This document shows positions 1 to 11,011 of a stretch of DNA of 64,000 bases, in pieces; the first letter of the stretch is position 1; every line of letters begins with the position of its first letter. The DNA is from Cordilura impudica (taxonomy: Eukaryota > Arthropoda > Insecta > Diptera > Scathophagidae), in NCBI GenBank assembly GCA_963682025.1, contig OY821520.1, positions 91,236,992-91,300,991 on the forward strand. The letters run 5' to 3'. The notes below the pieces were generated by a model. That model was not told where the DNA came from. It did not search any database and was given only the letters and a program-made list of their open reading frames with translations. Made by a program: the position numbers and the translations under genes.

Positions 1-1314
1 GCACAGCATGCGAAGGGTTTTTATTGTTAATTTTTAAATTTATGCATAAAAGCACAAAAACGTTGAACTTTTAGAAAAAAGAAATAACAATAATACAGAA
101 AGGAAAACTTTTTGTCTGCTGTGATGCGTCATAACGCGCCCAATTTTCACAAAAATAATTGTAGATTATAAAAAAAAAAAAAAAATAAATAAAAAAAATA
201 ACAGCGATGAGCCTATGTAGTCTTGGTTATTTATCTACACATTCTCATCACATTTTCGTATCTACTGGGTCCACTAAAAATCATTTTAATATGGCTTGTA
301 ATGATGTCTCATTCCTTTAATTTAATCAACTAATTACATGATTTTCTCTTTCTATAAAAAAAAATTTTAAAATATGTATTAGGCTCTTTTACGATTTTTT
401 TTTTATTTTAAATTAAGGAACTTCCAAAACTTTAAATTTACTCATTGTGTAACTTTCGAACACATAAAATATTTATATAATTAAAAAAAATTGCAAATAA
501 TTTCCATACCAACACTCAAATAAATAATTTCCTCATTTCTATTAGTATAGACTTCCTTTGTTGAAGAGTGTAGAAAGGAAATATGTTTTTAGGCTTGTCC
601 GAACTCCACCTAATCAAATATTTAACAAACAAAAAATATGACTTTTTATTCTTACCTGATTGTGGAATTATAATTAGCATAAAATAAGATTACTTACCAG
701 TTGTGGTGTGTTAGAAACATATACTATGTATACATATGTATCCACATTTCAACAAGAACAACAAAATAATTCTGTATGAGATAGTTAGTTACACATGAAC
801 TTAGGTTTTATTTACATATGCATGAATGCCAGTGTATAAATAAGCATTTGACTGAACAGTAAGCGAAAATATCATAAATGCACAACTATGTTTTTATAAT
901 TATTTATTTGGAATTTTTCTAAACTAAAATCATTCCAAACTAAAACTGTTTTTTTTTTATTGGATACGTAATTTATTTTAGTTTTTTACGATAGATTTAG
1001 GGTTAAGTTTTAATGGAAATCAAGCAGGGTAATATATAGAATGTTTTTTTCTTTTCTTAGTTGATATCAAATGAATGTTCACCTTAGGAAATTCAAAATA
1101 TTAAGATACAAAATAAATTTTGGTCTATTATATTTTATCAGTCTTAAGCTATGATTCAGGAAAATAAGTTTATCAACTTTTGATGCAAACGAGTTGCCGG
1201 ATCAGTTAGACGTTGACTGTCCATTGCAGATCTATAGATTTTAGTTAATCAAAGCATGCCAGGAATTTCCTGAAGACATAAGATGACTTAACTCACATTT
1301 TTTTATACTATAGA
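1..1314. other. AT-rich intergenic DNA, no gene seen
   Basis: Only A/T-rich sequence with homopolymer runs is visible. No reading frame of convincing length or composition, no RNA gene and no recognisable repeat boundary was found. Confidence 0.7.
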
Positions 1315-1662
1315 TTGTAGAATAGGGGGGGGTCGATTTAAAAATCGCCCAAGTGACAAGGAAAATCGTATTCTAGGGATCAAAATAAGAAACTTTGCCC
1401 GAGGAACCATACCTCTAAAACGAATTCTGTTGTCTCGACTTTTGACCTGTCTGTCTCACTTAGACCCATTTAGAGTGCCCCAATCGAGTCCAAATGTATG
1501 ATCGACCCCCACTAACTTTGGAGGGCGAACCCACCTATTCCAGTGGCACATCATCTGGAATCCCCTGGGGGGTTCCCCATACAAACATTTCAAAAAATCA
1601 CCATTTTTTGTTTAGAATTGGGCTGACTATGTTTGATTTAATACTAACATTAACACTCATAC

Positions 1663-1910
1663 CGTCGTTCGTAAATTATTGTGTTCTATATGTTTTTTTA
1701 TTAATTCATGTTTAAGTTCTAATAGTTCTTACTCTTAAAGGCGTTTTCAAAGAGGAATTTTTATTAAACAGAAAAAACAACAAACTATAGTACTTTCGTT
1801 GGTAGGAAGGTCGCAACAATTTTATCGGTTCAGTTTTTTTAATAGCAACTAAACTTTAGCAAGTAAAATTTAACAAAAATCATATAGAACACAATAATTT
1901 ACGAACGACG
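1663..1910. mobile_element. 248-bp MITE nested in the outer MITE
   Basis: Both ends carry the inverted repeat CGTCGTTCGTAAATTATTGT (about 30 bp in all). Comparison with the uninterrupted outer element near 38976 shows that the 4 bases ATAC are duplicated, at 1659-1662 and 5178-5181. The right end was later hit by Transib copy A, which used its last five bases (CGACG) as target. No coding capacity; superfamily not identified. Confidence 0.75.
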
Positions 1911-1948
1911 CACAGTGGCGCCATTTGGGTTTTTTCGTTGCAAAAATC
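1911..1948 (+). repeat. RSS-like left end of Transib A (heptamer, 22-bp spacer, nonamer-like)
   Basis: CACAGTG at 1911-1917 equals the consensus V(D)J heptamer. After a 22-bp spacer comes GCAAAAATC (1940-1948), identical to the V(D)J nonamer ACAAAAACC at 7 of 9 positions. Both blocks recur in inverted form at the other end. Confidence 0.8.
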
Positions 1949-2226
1949 ATATCTTTTGAACCGAATAACATAACTGAACAGTTTTAACAGCATATGAGAT
2001 AACTGTTCAGCCTATAAAATGAGCGTTTGGAAAGGGTTCTACGTTTTGTAGGCGCCTACTTATGGGTTATCAAAATTAAAATTTGTAGAAAAATCAATTT
2101 TATGGTAACTAAAAAAAATTATTTTTACATTTTTAGATTGTTTTTATTTTTGTTCTTTAGGGTTTTATGTTTTATATTATTACCCAACAAATTAAAAAAA
2201 ATTACTTCTTTTTTAAATTTATTTTT

Positions 2227-4200
2227 TCAATTTTCTGTATAATATTCATCACAATTCGTAAGAGAAGGTATATCTAAAAGACTAATCATTTCTAAACTAT
2301 AATTATTTTCTAACTCTATTCGTGACTTCACATGCCGCAGGGAAGAAATAAGTGGATCGGAAGATGCTGCCAACATGTTGAAAAGGTCCTCATTTTGCCT
2401 TAACCTTGATGCTTTGAATGTGTTCTGCAATATATATTTTTTATAAAATTTGTTAAGAGACTCCTGTGCTTCTTCAGAAAGCTCTCTAATTGGCAAAGCC
2501 TGGTACTCAATTATATCTTTGCCATACGCCAATATTTTATGAACGGTCGAGGTCGACTTCTTCTGTGGATACATTTCTGCTAAAAGAGATGCAGTTTTCG
2601 ATGCATATTCTCCATATTTTGTAGAATTGACATTTTCTTTGCAGTTTAAAACATTCAAGATCGTTCCCAATCTTTTCACGATTTGATTGTCAATTCCAGT
2701 GATTCTAGTTACTGCCTCATCATTTTAAAAAAATCTCCTAGAAGAGTTTCCATCATTTGAGTTACCGTATCTGTATTTGGGACAGTCTACTTTTAGTCCA
2801 ACTTGTTTAAAAAAAGCATCCTGTATTTGCTTCTTTCTGATCTTTTCCTTATCCTTTATTGATGTATTTTCATCGAAGTTTTCCTCCTCTTGTGGTAGGT
2901 TATACGCCAGTTTTAGCAAGAACTCCATACACCTTAACCTTGCGTGCAATGGTGACATTCCATATTCGTAATTCTCCTCGTTTGTAGAATCGCTTAAATT
3001 ACCAAAGTTCTTCTGACTCTTTTTGCAAATCGGGCATGACAATGTTGAGGTTATTCCTGTCAGTTCGCTTACGACTTTTCCGTCAACCATGGTCAGGTGG
3101 AACTCGTAATTGCATTCAATATATTTTCCTTCTCCAATTTGCAGCTTTGTTGGCTTAATCTTGCTTATTTGTTCTTCAATGTCCTTCACCGTGGTCCTTA
3201 TGAGTTCTGCCGATTCGCTTGCAAACTGAAACATTATTGGTCGGCAATAATGCACTGATGACGGACGTGGATTTTTCCAGTGTAGGGAAACATCAGATTT
3301 TAGCCGCAAAGGAACAACAGATGCCATAAACATATTTCCGTCCGATATTGTAGCGTCATCGGAAGATATCCTTTGCTTATAAATGCTTTGTCCGGATGAT
3401 CCATCGCAGCCCCATTTGCTGATCCATGTCAGTTTCTCAGGAAGAATTTTCACCTCATTTTCAGGAAGACTCTCCAACAACCGTTTTGCTGTATGGCCCA
3501 TGAGATCCTGCAGATTGGCTTTCACAAAAACTTCCGTAAACTCCGTATTCAGTGGTCGTGAATTTATTTTGGATTGCGTAATATGTCGCATCAAGGATGG
3601 CCGTAGTATCTCATATTTTTCTTTGGAAAGTTGTAAGTCCATAAACAAGGCCAAGGCTTCTTCGGAACCATACTTTTTAATGTGTGCATTTGTGGGCGTG
3701 GGAATGCTTTCCTTAATCCTTTTAAGTCGCAGTGGGCTTGCATCAGCAACAGATTTTGTAATCTGCGACCTAACTCTTTCACTATCTTTTGTATATTTAA
3801 TAGACAGCGCGTCCGATAAATGCTGCGTGGTCAAGTCATTGGTGGCATCGGCAAGTTTCCTCTTTCTTGTGAAAATTGAACACTCCTCAATACTTTTTTT
3901 TGGTTTTCCTTTTGCTCCTCTGGTTGATGTGGTGGGTTTATCTACTGCCAATATATCCAGGATGGTGTCTTCATTAAACCAGTCCTCGTATTTGGAGTTG
4001 AAGTTCTGAATGGTTCGATTAGATTTCACCCATTTTGCCTTGATATGTGCATATATCAGATAAAAAGTATTTTTTATAATTTCGCTTCTCTCAATATTTT
4101 CGTATAAGCTATCAAGTTCTTCTAATGCAGCTTCCGTAAAAAACTTTGGTGTGGTTGACCCTCTAAACGGTTCAAATAATTTTAAATTGTTTGACGCCAT
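2227..4200 (-). pseudogene. Transib A transposase, RAG1-like, one internal stop
   Basis: Transib transposases are the closest relatives of RAG1 core and cut at the RSS-like ends. The start chosen is the ATG at 4200, in good context (AAACC before ATG, G after). The frame runs through to a stop at 2227 apart from one TAA at codon 492 (2727-2725), where copy B has a lysine codon after RRFF. Putative catalytic residues are present: D266 (GCDGSSG), D373 (MVDGK) and E580 (SEEAQESLNK), matching mouse RAG1 D600, D708 and E962. The zinc pair C389/C392 (CPIC) is kept, but of the histidine pair (H937/H942 in RAG1) only H554 remains; the second is Y559. About 656 sense codons is normal length for the family. 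The element is probably recently inactivated, though its gene could still be read in part. Confidence 0.9.
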
Positions 4201-5133
4201 GGTTTCAGTACTTGTTGCGCCAACTTTCAGTCGTAGACTAATCCAGGCATTATGCTTATTTTGCAATATATAGGCTTATGCTACCATGCCTAAAAATTTA
4301 CCTGTTCCCTGCATACATATGGATTTAGGCTGAATTATGCAATTTTGATATTATGCTCGTGTCTAAATAAGATTTGTGCCTACCTGGAGGGACCATAAGT
4401 CAATATTGTTCTTGACCATTTGTACCCCAAAGTAATTTTTAAGTGAGGTGCGTACCTGTGAATTTCAATGAGTAGTTTTTTGTGTATCCTCTGTCTGTAA
4501 CAGAATATTGGGAGTAGACTTTGGCAGATGCTCACAGGTAGACAACCGACTTAAAATGCAATTTTCAAACTATTAGATCAAACTACTGTCAGTCAAACAT
4601 GTAAGGGATGCACGCCATACAATTTCTGCAACCATGTCTTTTTAACCTTTTTTACCTCTAGAAGCCAAACGGGCACGTACGGGCAGATAAAACCTTTTGA
4701 ATTGTGTAAAGAAATAATCAAAGAACATGTTTTGCAAATATGGCGAATATAGAAAAATACATATTTTTTTTATTTTCCGTCAAAGTTGAAAAATAGTGAA
4801 AAAACTGATAGTTTTTAAATAGTGATTTACCAGGAGAAACACAAAGCAAACAGTTAATTTTTTTTTATCATTATATATCTAATGAATACATCAATCAACA
4901 CAAATAAAAAATAAGGCGATTCGTTACCTATTTTTCGTGATATTACGCCTGAAATCGCAACAAATTGACTAAAATTGTGTGTTTTTTTGAAAACCGAAAG
5001 TCGGTCAACTTTGAACGGTTATATCTTCTAAACTAAAAATGTGATATTATTAAGAGTAGCATATTTGAAATCGTTGAAAAGTTTCCTATCACATGGGTTT
5101 ATTCAAAACTTCGTCGGCGCACACGAAAATATT

Positions 5134-5172
5134 GATTTTTGCAACCTAGTTTGCTCTACGGACGCCACTGTG
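5134..5172 (-). repeat. RSS-like right end of Transib A (heptamer, 23-bp spacer, nonamer-like)
   Basis: Read on the minus strand, CACAGTG (5172-5166) is followed by a 23-bp spacer and GCAAAAATC (5142-5134). The spacer sequence differs from that of the left end while heptamer and nonamer-like block are identical, as expected if these two blocks are what the transposase binds. Confidence 0.8.
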
Positions 5173-5557
5173 CGACGATACGTATACGTATCTTCTACTC
5201 TGCTAATAAATAATAATCATACGCCTTGACTATGTTATGTTATTCGATCGGATGAGGGTAAATAACTTTTAGATCACTCCGTGACTATGCGTGACTCTGC
5301 GTGACTACCCCAAAATTAATCTGTAGTCACAACAAGATTATGGGCCAAGTTTCAGATCAATTGCATGAGGGGGAATGGGGTTTCCCAATGGCAGACAAAC
5401 AGACAGACGAACAGGTCAAAAGTCGGGACATCAGAATTCGTTTTAGAGGTATGGTTTCTTGGGCAAAGTTTCTTATTTTGATCCCTAGAATATGATTTTC
5501 CTTGTCACTTGAGCGATTTTTTGCCTCCCCACAAATCGACCAGCACTTTTGTAGAAT

Positions 5558-5889
5558 TCTGAAGTAAAATACTTTTTAAGCAGTAATATGTTGCAGTCTC
5601 ACTAGCATCTAATAGTTGCTGGAAAATTTTTTAACAACTTTTTCTTTAATAATAATCCTCAACGTTATTACTGCTCAGGTCAAACTGAAATTATTTATTT
5701 TGATTACCATGACTTTTTAAGGTTTATCTTAGACAGCTTCAAATATCATTCAGGTACATATTATACCAGAGGACCATCATTTCAAAGAACTAATATTAAT
5801 ATAAGAAGAAAAAAATCTGGCAAAAATATCTCTCTATTTAGATAATTCTGATTTATCAGAATTTAACAACAAGAAATCTTATTCATAAA
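5558..5889. other. AT-rich gap, nothing recognised
   Basis: No frame, RNA gene or repeat boundary could be supported in this short AT-rich stretch. Confidence 0.6.
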
Positions 5890-6922
5890 ATTGAATTTTG
5901 TCTGTTTGTTTGGTTGTTCTTGTATATAGGAGGCTACACCACTGGACTGATCGATTTGAAATGTTTACAGCATGTACCTCTCCAGAAGGTAAAATAGGCT
6001 ATATATTTGTTTGATTTTCCCACATAAAGTGAATTTTTAACATCTAGTTTTAACATGCAATTAGTATCTGGAGTACCATGACAGCAAGAGTTTAATAACT
6101 ATGGACATATCAAATTAATTTAAAGTCGAGAAACAAATGGGCGTAGCACCCATTATGCAAAGTCAATATTTATTGCCTTATGTCTAGAGTACTGAGTAGC
6201 CGGACAGAAAATGGGCTTTATAAAATCAGTGAGCGTGGCACCCTTACACGAAGTAAATATTTCGTATCATATAACTGGATTATTATAATATTTAAAGCCT
6301 TGGGCGGGATCTGATCCGTGGTCGTAACACTCCCCATACAAAGTGAATGTTTAATGTCATATATTTCTTTCTTCAATTACCAGTGTGACTAGTCGTGGAA
6401 AATATGGGCGGAATCGCCAAAATCAAAAACCGCCAAAACCGAACATCGCGAATAAAAAAATTGCCAAAATCAAATTTCAGAAAAACAAAGATCGCCAAAG
6501 TCAAAAATCTGCAAAACCAAAATTCGCCAATAAAAACAAATTGCCAAAAACAAAAATCGCAAAAATCAAAAATCGCCAAAACCGAAAATCGAGGATAACA
6601 ATAATCATAAAAAACAAAAATCGATATAAAAAGTGAATAAAATTAAAAATGGATAAATCAAAAATCGCCTAAATCAAAAAAAAAAAAAACAAAACAAAAA
6701 CAAAACTAAAATCGCCAAACCGAACATCCCGAATGACAAAAATTGCTTAAATCAAAAAACGCCAAAGCCAAAAATCGCGAATAACAAAAATCGACAAGGT
6801 CAAAAAAAGCCAACAATCTAAAATCGCAAAAACAAAAATCGAAAAATCAAAAATCGCCTAAAATAAATTAAATAGTTTTCTACAAACTTTAGTCCTATCT
6901 TTTAATTTCAGGGTACAGCTAG
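5890..6922 (+). mobile_element. Helitron-type non-autonomous element (copy H4)
   Basis: The 3' end reads GGGTACAGCTAG followed by T, typical of Helitron-type 3' ends (CTAG before T). The 5' part has the TTTGTTTG-rich leader and a block ending in GGAGGC shared in spirit with the copies at 53127 and 54472. Between 6130 and 6350 lie monomers containing GCGTAGCACC / GCGTGGCACC and CATACAAAGTGAAT, the same roughly 145-bp unit repeated at 53.3-54.2 kb. A CAAAAATCGCC minisatellite follows. No helicase gene. The 5' boundary is approximate. Confidence 0.55.
6400..6865 (+). repeat. CAAAAATCGCC minisatellite
   Basis: Irregular tandem repeats of units like CAAAAATCGCCAAAATC and CGAATAACAAAAATCGC fill this interval. 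Short open frames here on both strands are rich in K, N, Q or F, W, I and follow the repeat, so they are not genes. The same minisatellite follows the monomer array at 54220-54305. Confidence 0.8.
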
Positions 6923-8280
6923 TATTTAAATAAAAACAATGATTTTTTTCTATTTTTCTATTATTAGAGTAAAAGAATTGTTAAAATGCCTTCATAAGAG
7001 ACCAAAGAGAAATCAAATAAAGGTTGTATATTAGTCTTGACTAAAAACCTTTGCAATTTAAGTTTTGCCATATAGCATTACATTAAAAAAAATCTTTAAA
7101 ATATTTTTAATTGAAGATACAAAGACAGATTTATTACAATGAAAACAAGAATTGACAAATATTAAGGAATATCCATTGAATGTATTCAATAGGCAGATTA
7201 CATAAATTGCTGAAACTTCTTAATCAGAGAGTTTTTCTACGAAACAAAAAAGTTAAATTAGGAAAATTGAAAAAGTTTTCAATTGAAAAACGACTAAAAT
7301 GGACATACTCTATAAGTTAAAATTTTGAGTTTTTTAAAAGAAAAGCCGTCTACATCTAATGAAAAAAAATTGGGAAAATCTGATTAAGCTTTACTATAAT
7401 CTATATATTATCTTATTTTTTATTAATAACTACATACTAAAATAAAACTTAAAATAAAGCTTAATTTACTGTTACTTATTTCATCATAAGACCTACCCTT
7501 CTGGAAAACTAATTCAAACCGGTCTTAGGATCTCTAACTTTATTATGACGATTTTGTAGACTGGGTGACTACAGATTTTATTTTTTCTGAAATTTATATG
7601 CAGCTATATAAATTTCCTCAAGTGTTTTGTACGAACTGTATTTTGTAATAGTAATTGTATTTGGTTCATTGCACCCACATAGACAGATTAAAAAACCATA
7701 TTTAGTAAGCAAGTTGGTAAACATTGACTACAGCCACTACAAATGTTTATAAATGCAGAATGTGTATAAGAACTGTAAATACTACAGTTATATTATTAAA
7801 ATAATATTATTAGTTAAGGGGAAAATAAGATTTTCACTGCCGTATACCATATACCACTCAACTGACAGCGTACGCAATTAGTGATGCTAAGCAAAAAGCG
7901 AAAAAACTGTACCCGAAATGGCCTAAGAGGTCCCGAGTTAGGATGCAAGTAAAAGCGCTGAGACGCAGTAATTTTATGTCTGGAAAAAAATGAAATTATT
8001 TTTATTAATTCTTAAATAATATATACATTATTTGTACCTTTGAAATCACTTAGAATTTATTGACGTTTGAGTGAATAGAATTAAAAAAACAAAAATAGAA
8101 TGCCTTAAGATCTTTCCTTATATCTCTTTATTTTTAAATAAAAACCTGTTATTTTCCTCTTCCTCATAAAATTTAGTTTTTTTTTGTAAATTTGAAGACA
8201 CTTAATTTTAGTAGAACAATTTGGTGGAATTTTATAATTAATACAATAGGTATTTTTAAACAAGTCCATATTTAATATCT
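6923..8280. other. AT-rich DNA, no gene seen
   Basis: No coding or RNA gene signal and no repeat boundary was recognised over about 1.36 kb. Confidence 0.6.
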
Positions 8281-8522
8281 CTTGCCAGTGCAATACTGTA
8301 ACAACTCAAAATATATTGTTTTGAGATATTACGGTTTAAAGTTTTATAGTTCCGTATAATTTGTTCAGTGTAGTATAAGAATACGTGTTGTAATTTCAAT
8401 GAAAACAGTAAAATTTTGAGGTGTTATAATATTCCTCTGACTCTTGGAGTCTCTTCTAGCCCAATAGAGCAGTTTTCGGAAAACAGTAACATTTTGAGTT
8501 GTTACATTATTGCAGTGGCAAG
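8281..8522. mobile_element. 242-bp MITE
   Basis: The left end CTTGCCAGTGCAATACTGTA and the right end, read in reverse, CTTGCCACTGCAATAATGTA begin an inverted repeat of about 43 bp (both continue with ACAACTCAAAAT). The interior is non-coding. The target duplication is unclear, so the superfamily cannot be assigned. Confidence 0.7.
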
Positions 8523-8559
8523 GCGATATATATTAAAGAATTAACAGTGGTTAAAGATA

Positions 8560-9431
8560 TATTATTCCCTATTTTACTTCGAAAAAACACATTGCACAGA
8601 AAAGTGTTTTGAAAAGGGTGCTTCTTAAAGAAGGTAATTTAAAAAGAGGGCATTTACAAAAAACAATTTATACTTTTTAAAAAAGGGTTAATTTTAAAAA
8701 TGGGTATCTTTTTATAATAAAGGCAATTTAAAGAAAAATTGTACTTTTTGAAGGAAAAGGTACCTTTGTAAAGGAAGGGCACTTATCTAAAAAATGGATA
8801 TCATTTAAAAAATACCTTTTTTTAAAAGCATAAAAAAGGGTACTTTTGAAAAAAATTTTACTTTTTTAAAAAAATAATACTTCAAAAAATGGGTACTTGT
8901 TAAAAAAGGGTACTTAAACAAATTTTGGTTACTTAAAAAATGGTACTTTTTTTAAAAAAAGGTACTTTAAAAATTATTCAAAAAAACAGTACTGTTAAAA
9001 AGCGTAATTTTTAAAAATGGTTACTTTTTTTAAAAAATTGTGCTATTTAAAAAAAGGATTTTTAAAAAAAAATTCTATTTAAAAAAATGGGTTAATTTAA
9101 AAAGAATTTACTTTTTTAAGGGCTTTTTTTTTAAAATGGTAATTCTTTAGAAAGGGAACTTTTAAAACAATAGTATTTTTTCCAAAAAGAGTATATTTAA
9201 ATAAAATTTACTCTTTTAAAAGGGAAACTTAAAAAAATTTACTTTTTCAAGAAATAAGGAAAAAAACAAGGTTAATTTTTAAAAAGTTACTTTTCTTAAA
9301 ATATGGTAACTTAGAAAAAAGTGTAATTTAAAAAACAAAAAAATTATTTTAAAAAGTGTATTTAGAAAAAAAAGGGTACTTATTTAATAAAAAAAGTACT
9401 TTCTTAAAAAATTTTATTATATAAGATGTAT
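8560..9431. repeat. Low-complexity array of TTTAAAAAAGGGTAC-like units, left part
   Basis: Dozens of degenerate units of roughly 15-30 bp alternate a T run, an A run and GGGTAC. The same array resumes at 11012, so a single array was split by the insertion at 9432-11011. No coding potential. Confidence 0.8.
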
Positions 9432-9783
9432 TGTAATGACAGAAGTCGTCCCCTCGTTTCTGTCAACACTTCCAACAATGAATTTTCCTTATTTTGTTAT
9501 TTTTTGGCCATTGGACTTATTTGCTGATATTTTTTACTGAATTATATTCTTTTTGTTTAAAAAATAATAATTGGAACTATGATTTATGGAATTTTGGGAA
9601 TTCAAATGACATCCCGTTATGAGAGTTTATACGGGAATATAGAAGTAACAGATGGGAGAAAGTTCTTACTCTCTTTCCAATATTCCATTGTATCTCTAGC
9701 TGTCGAGTATAAAAAAGGGTAACAACAGGAAAACGTGGATGAGTCAAAAAGCAGTCGTGAAAGTGAACAGGAGTAACCCCAAC

Positions 9784-10492
9784 CACCTAGCAAGTATCCT
9801 TGAAAGTTCTGTAAGTATCCTCGAACAACCTTGTGAATATATCCTTGAAAGGTCCTGCTAATCCTTGAGAGGTCCTGCGAATCCTTGCGAGGTCCTGCGA
9901 GCATATCCTTCAATGGTCCTGCTAATCCTTGGAAGGTCCTGCGAATCCTTGAGAGGTCCTGCGAGCATATCCTTCAAAGGTCCTGCTAATCCTTGGAAGG
10001 TCCTGCTAATCCTTGGAAGGTCCTGCGAATCCCTGAGGGGTCCTGCAAATCCTTGCGAGGTCCTGCGAGCATATCCTTCAAAGGTCCTTCTAATCCTTGG
10101 AAGGTCCTGCGTATCCTTGAGAGGTCCTGCGAATCCTGGCGAGGTCCTGCGAATATACCCTAGAAAGGTCCTGCTAATCCTTGAAAGGTCCTGCGAGTCC
10201 CTGAGAGGTCCTGCAAATCCTTGCGAGGTCCTGCGAGTATATCCTTTAAAGGTCCTGCTAATCCTTGGAAGGTCCTGCGAATATATCCTTGGGAGGTCCT
10301 GCGAATCCTGGCGAGGCCCTGCGGATATATCCTTGAGAGGTTCTGCGAATCCTTGAGAGGTCCTACGAAAATATCCTTGAAGGTCCTTGGAAGATCCTGC
10401 TAATCCTTGGAAGGTCCTGCTTATCCTTTGGGAGGTCTTGCGAATCCATGAGAGGACCTGCGAATCCTTGAATATCTTTGAGGGTCCTTCAA
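9784..10492. repeat. Minisatellite of 20- and 24-bp units (AATCCTTGGAAGGTCCTGCG)
   Basis: More than thirty units of TCCTTG(G/A)(A/C)GAGGTCCTGCGAA, some with an added CATA, stand in tandem. Open frames on both strands (up to 237 codons) are artefacts of a repeat free of stop codons. It is not a CRISPR array: there are no unique spacers. Confidence 0.9.
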
Positions 10493-10504
10493 CACTAGCT
10501 ACAG

Positions 10505-10830
10505 GACAAGCGTACCGTCCCCGGTCGCTAACCAACAACAACAGAAGAGGCGTGCCGTCCCCGGTCGCCAACAGTCAGCAACAGCAGAAGCGTGCCGTCC
10601 CCGGTCGCACATAGAAGAAACAGGAAGAGCGTGCTGTCCCCGGTCGCTAACCAACAACAACAGAAGAGGCGGTCGCTCACCTCAGCAACAGGGAAAGCGT
10701 GCCGTCCCCGGTCGCTCACATCAGCAGCAGAAGAAGTACACCGTTCCCGGTCGCTAACCAGCACCAACAGGAGAGGCGTGCCGTGCCGTTGTTGCCAACC
10801 ACCAGACCTGTCTCCGGTCGCTATTCGTTA
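10505..10830. repeat. Minisatellite of about 42-bp units (CGTGCCGTCCCCGGTCGC)
   Basis: About seven GC-rich units contain CGTGCCGTCCCCGGTCGC followed by a CAACAACAGAAGAGG-like segment. It adjoins the first minisatellite inside the same putative LTR. Confidence 0.85.
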
Positions 10831-11011
10831 CGAGATTTACTGCCTCTCTGTGATATACCCTCTCTCTCTGTAGAGTAATTTTCTAATAAAATCTAATTAT
10901 ATAACGTTTAGAACCCGACTTTTACTCTCGGTCACTGAAAGAAAGAAATTTCTGTGACGATCCCCATTCCCGCGAGCTTACCCCAGCAACCGGAGGAAAC
11001 TCGTCGTTACA

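Larger units (their letters stand above)
1911..5172 (-). mobile_element. Transib (RAG1-like) DNA transposon, copy A
   Basis: The 3262-bp element starts and ends with the perfect heptamer CACAGTG in inverted orientation and is flanked by the 5-bp duplication CGACG (1906-1910 and 5173-5177). Transib elements are known for GC-rich 5-bp duplications and ends related to V(D)J recombination signals. The single gene inside runs on the minus strand and encodes a RAG1-core-like transposase with one premature stop. The element sits in the right end of a 248-bp MITE, which itself sits in a longer MITE, so it is the youngest layer of this nest. It is not the same subfamily as copy B: end sequences and transposase differ widely. 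Confidence 0.93.
1324..5548. mobile_element. Long-inverted-repeat MITE, copy 1, split by two later insertions
   Basis: The left end (GGTCGATTTAAAAATCGCCC, then a stretch ending AAATAAGAAACTTT) and the right end are inverted copies of each other over more than 100 bp. The same sequence forms an uninterrupted 690-bp element at 38634-39323. After removal of the two inner insertions (1663-1910 and 1911-5172 with their duplications) this copy is about 706 bp, matching the empty copy. The 9-mer TTGTAGAAT occurs at 1315-1323 and 5549-5557 and is the likely target duplication; that length would suit a Mutator-like source, but no transposase of its own is present. Family assignment is therefore open. 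Confidence 0.8.
9432..11011 (+). mobile_element. Probable solo LTR with internal minisatellites
   Basis: This 1580-bp block splits the low-complexity array. It begins TGTAATGACAG and ends CTCGTCGTTACA, i.e. TG...CA ends with a short inverted repeat, as LTRs have. Near the left end is a TATA-like motif (GAGTATAAAAAAGGG, about 9706); near the right end AATAAAA (about 10886) is followed by roughly 125 bp before the terminus, the order promoter, polyadenylation signal, end of an LTR. The flanking 4 bases (GTAT and ATAT) match only imperfectly. No internal coding region, hence solo LTR; another non-autonomous element is possible. Confidence 0.5.

Noticed and set aside
3383..4009. 208-codon plus-strand open frame
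   Set aside because: Antisense shadow of the Transib A transposase; hydrophobic, no start context or homology.
6373..6636. Overlapping basic and aromatic-rich small proteins on both strands
   Set aside because: Products of the CAAAAATCGCC minisatellite; composition follows the repeat unit.
9784..10492. Possible CRISPR array
   Set aside because: Repeat units are contiguous without unique spacers, and the genome is eukaryotic.
9858..10571. 237-codon minus-strand open frame (and plus-strand frames 9865-10614)
   Set aside because: They run through tandem 20/24-bp and 42-bp repeats free of stops; the peptides are just the repeat translated (RTFQG-like units) and exist on both strands.
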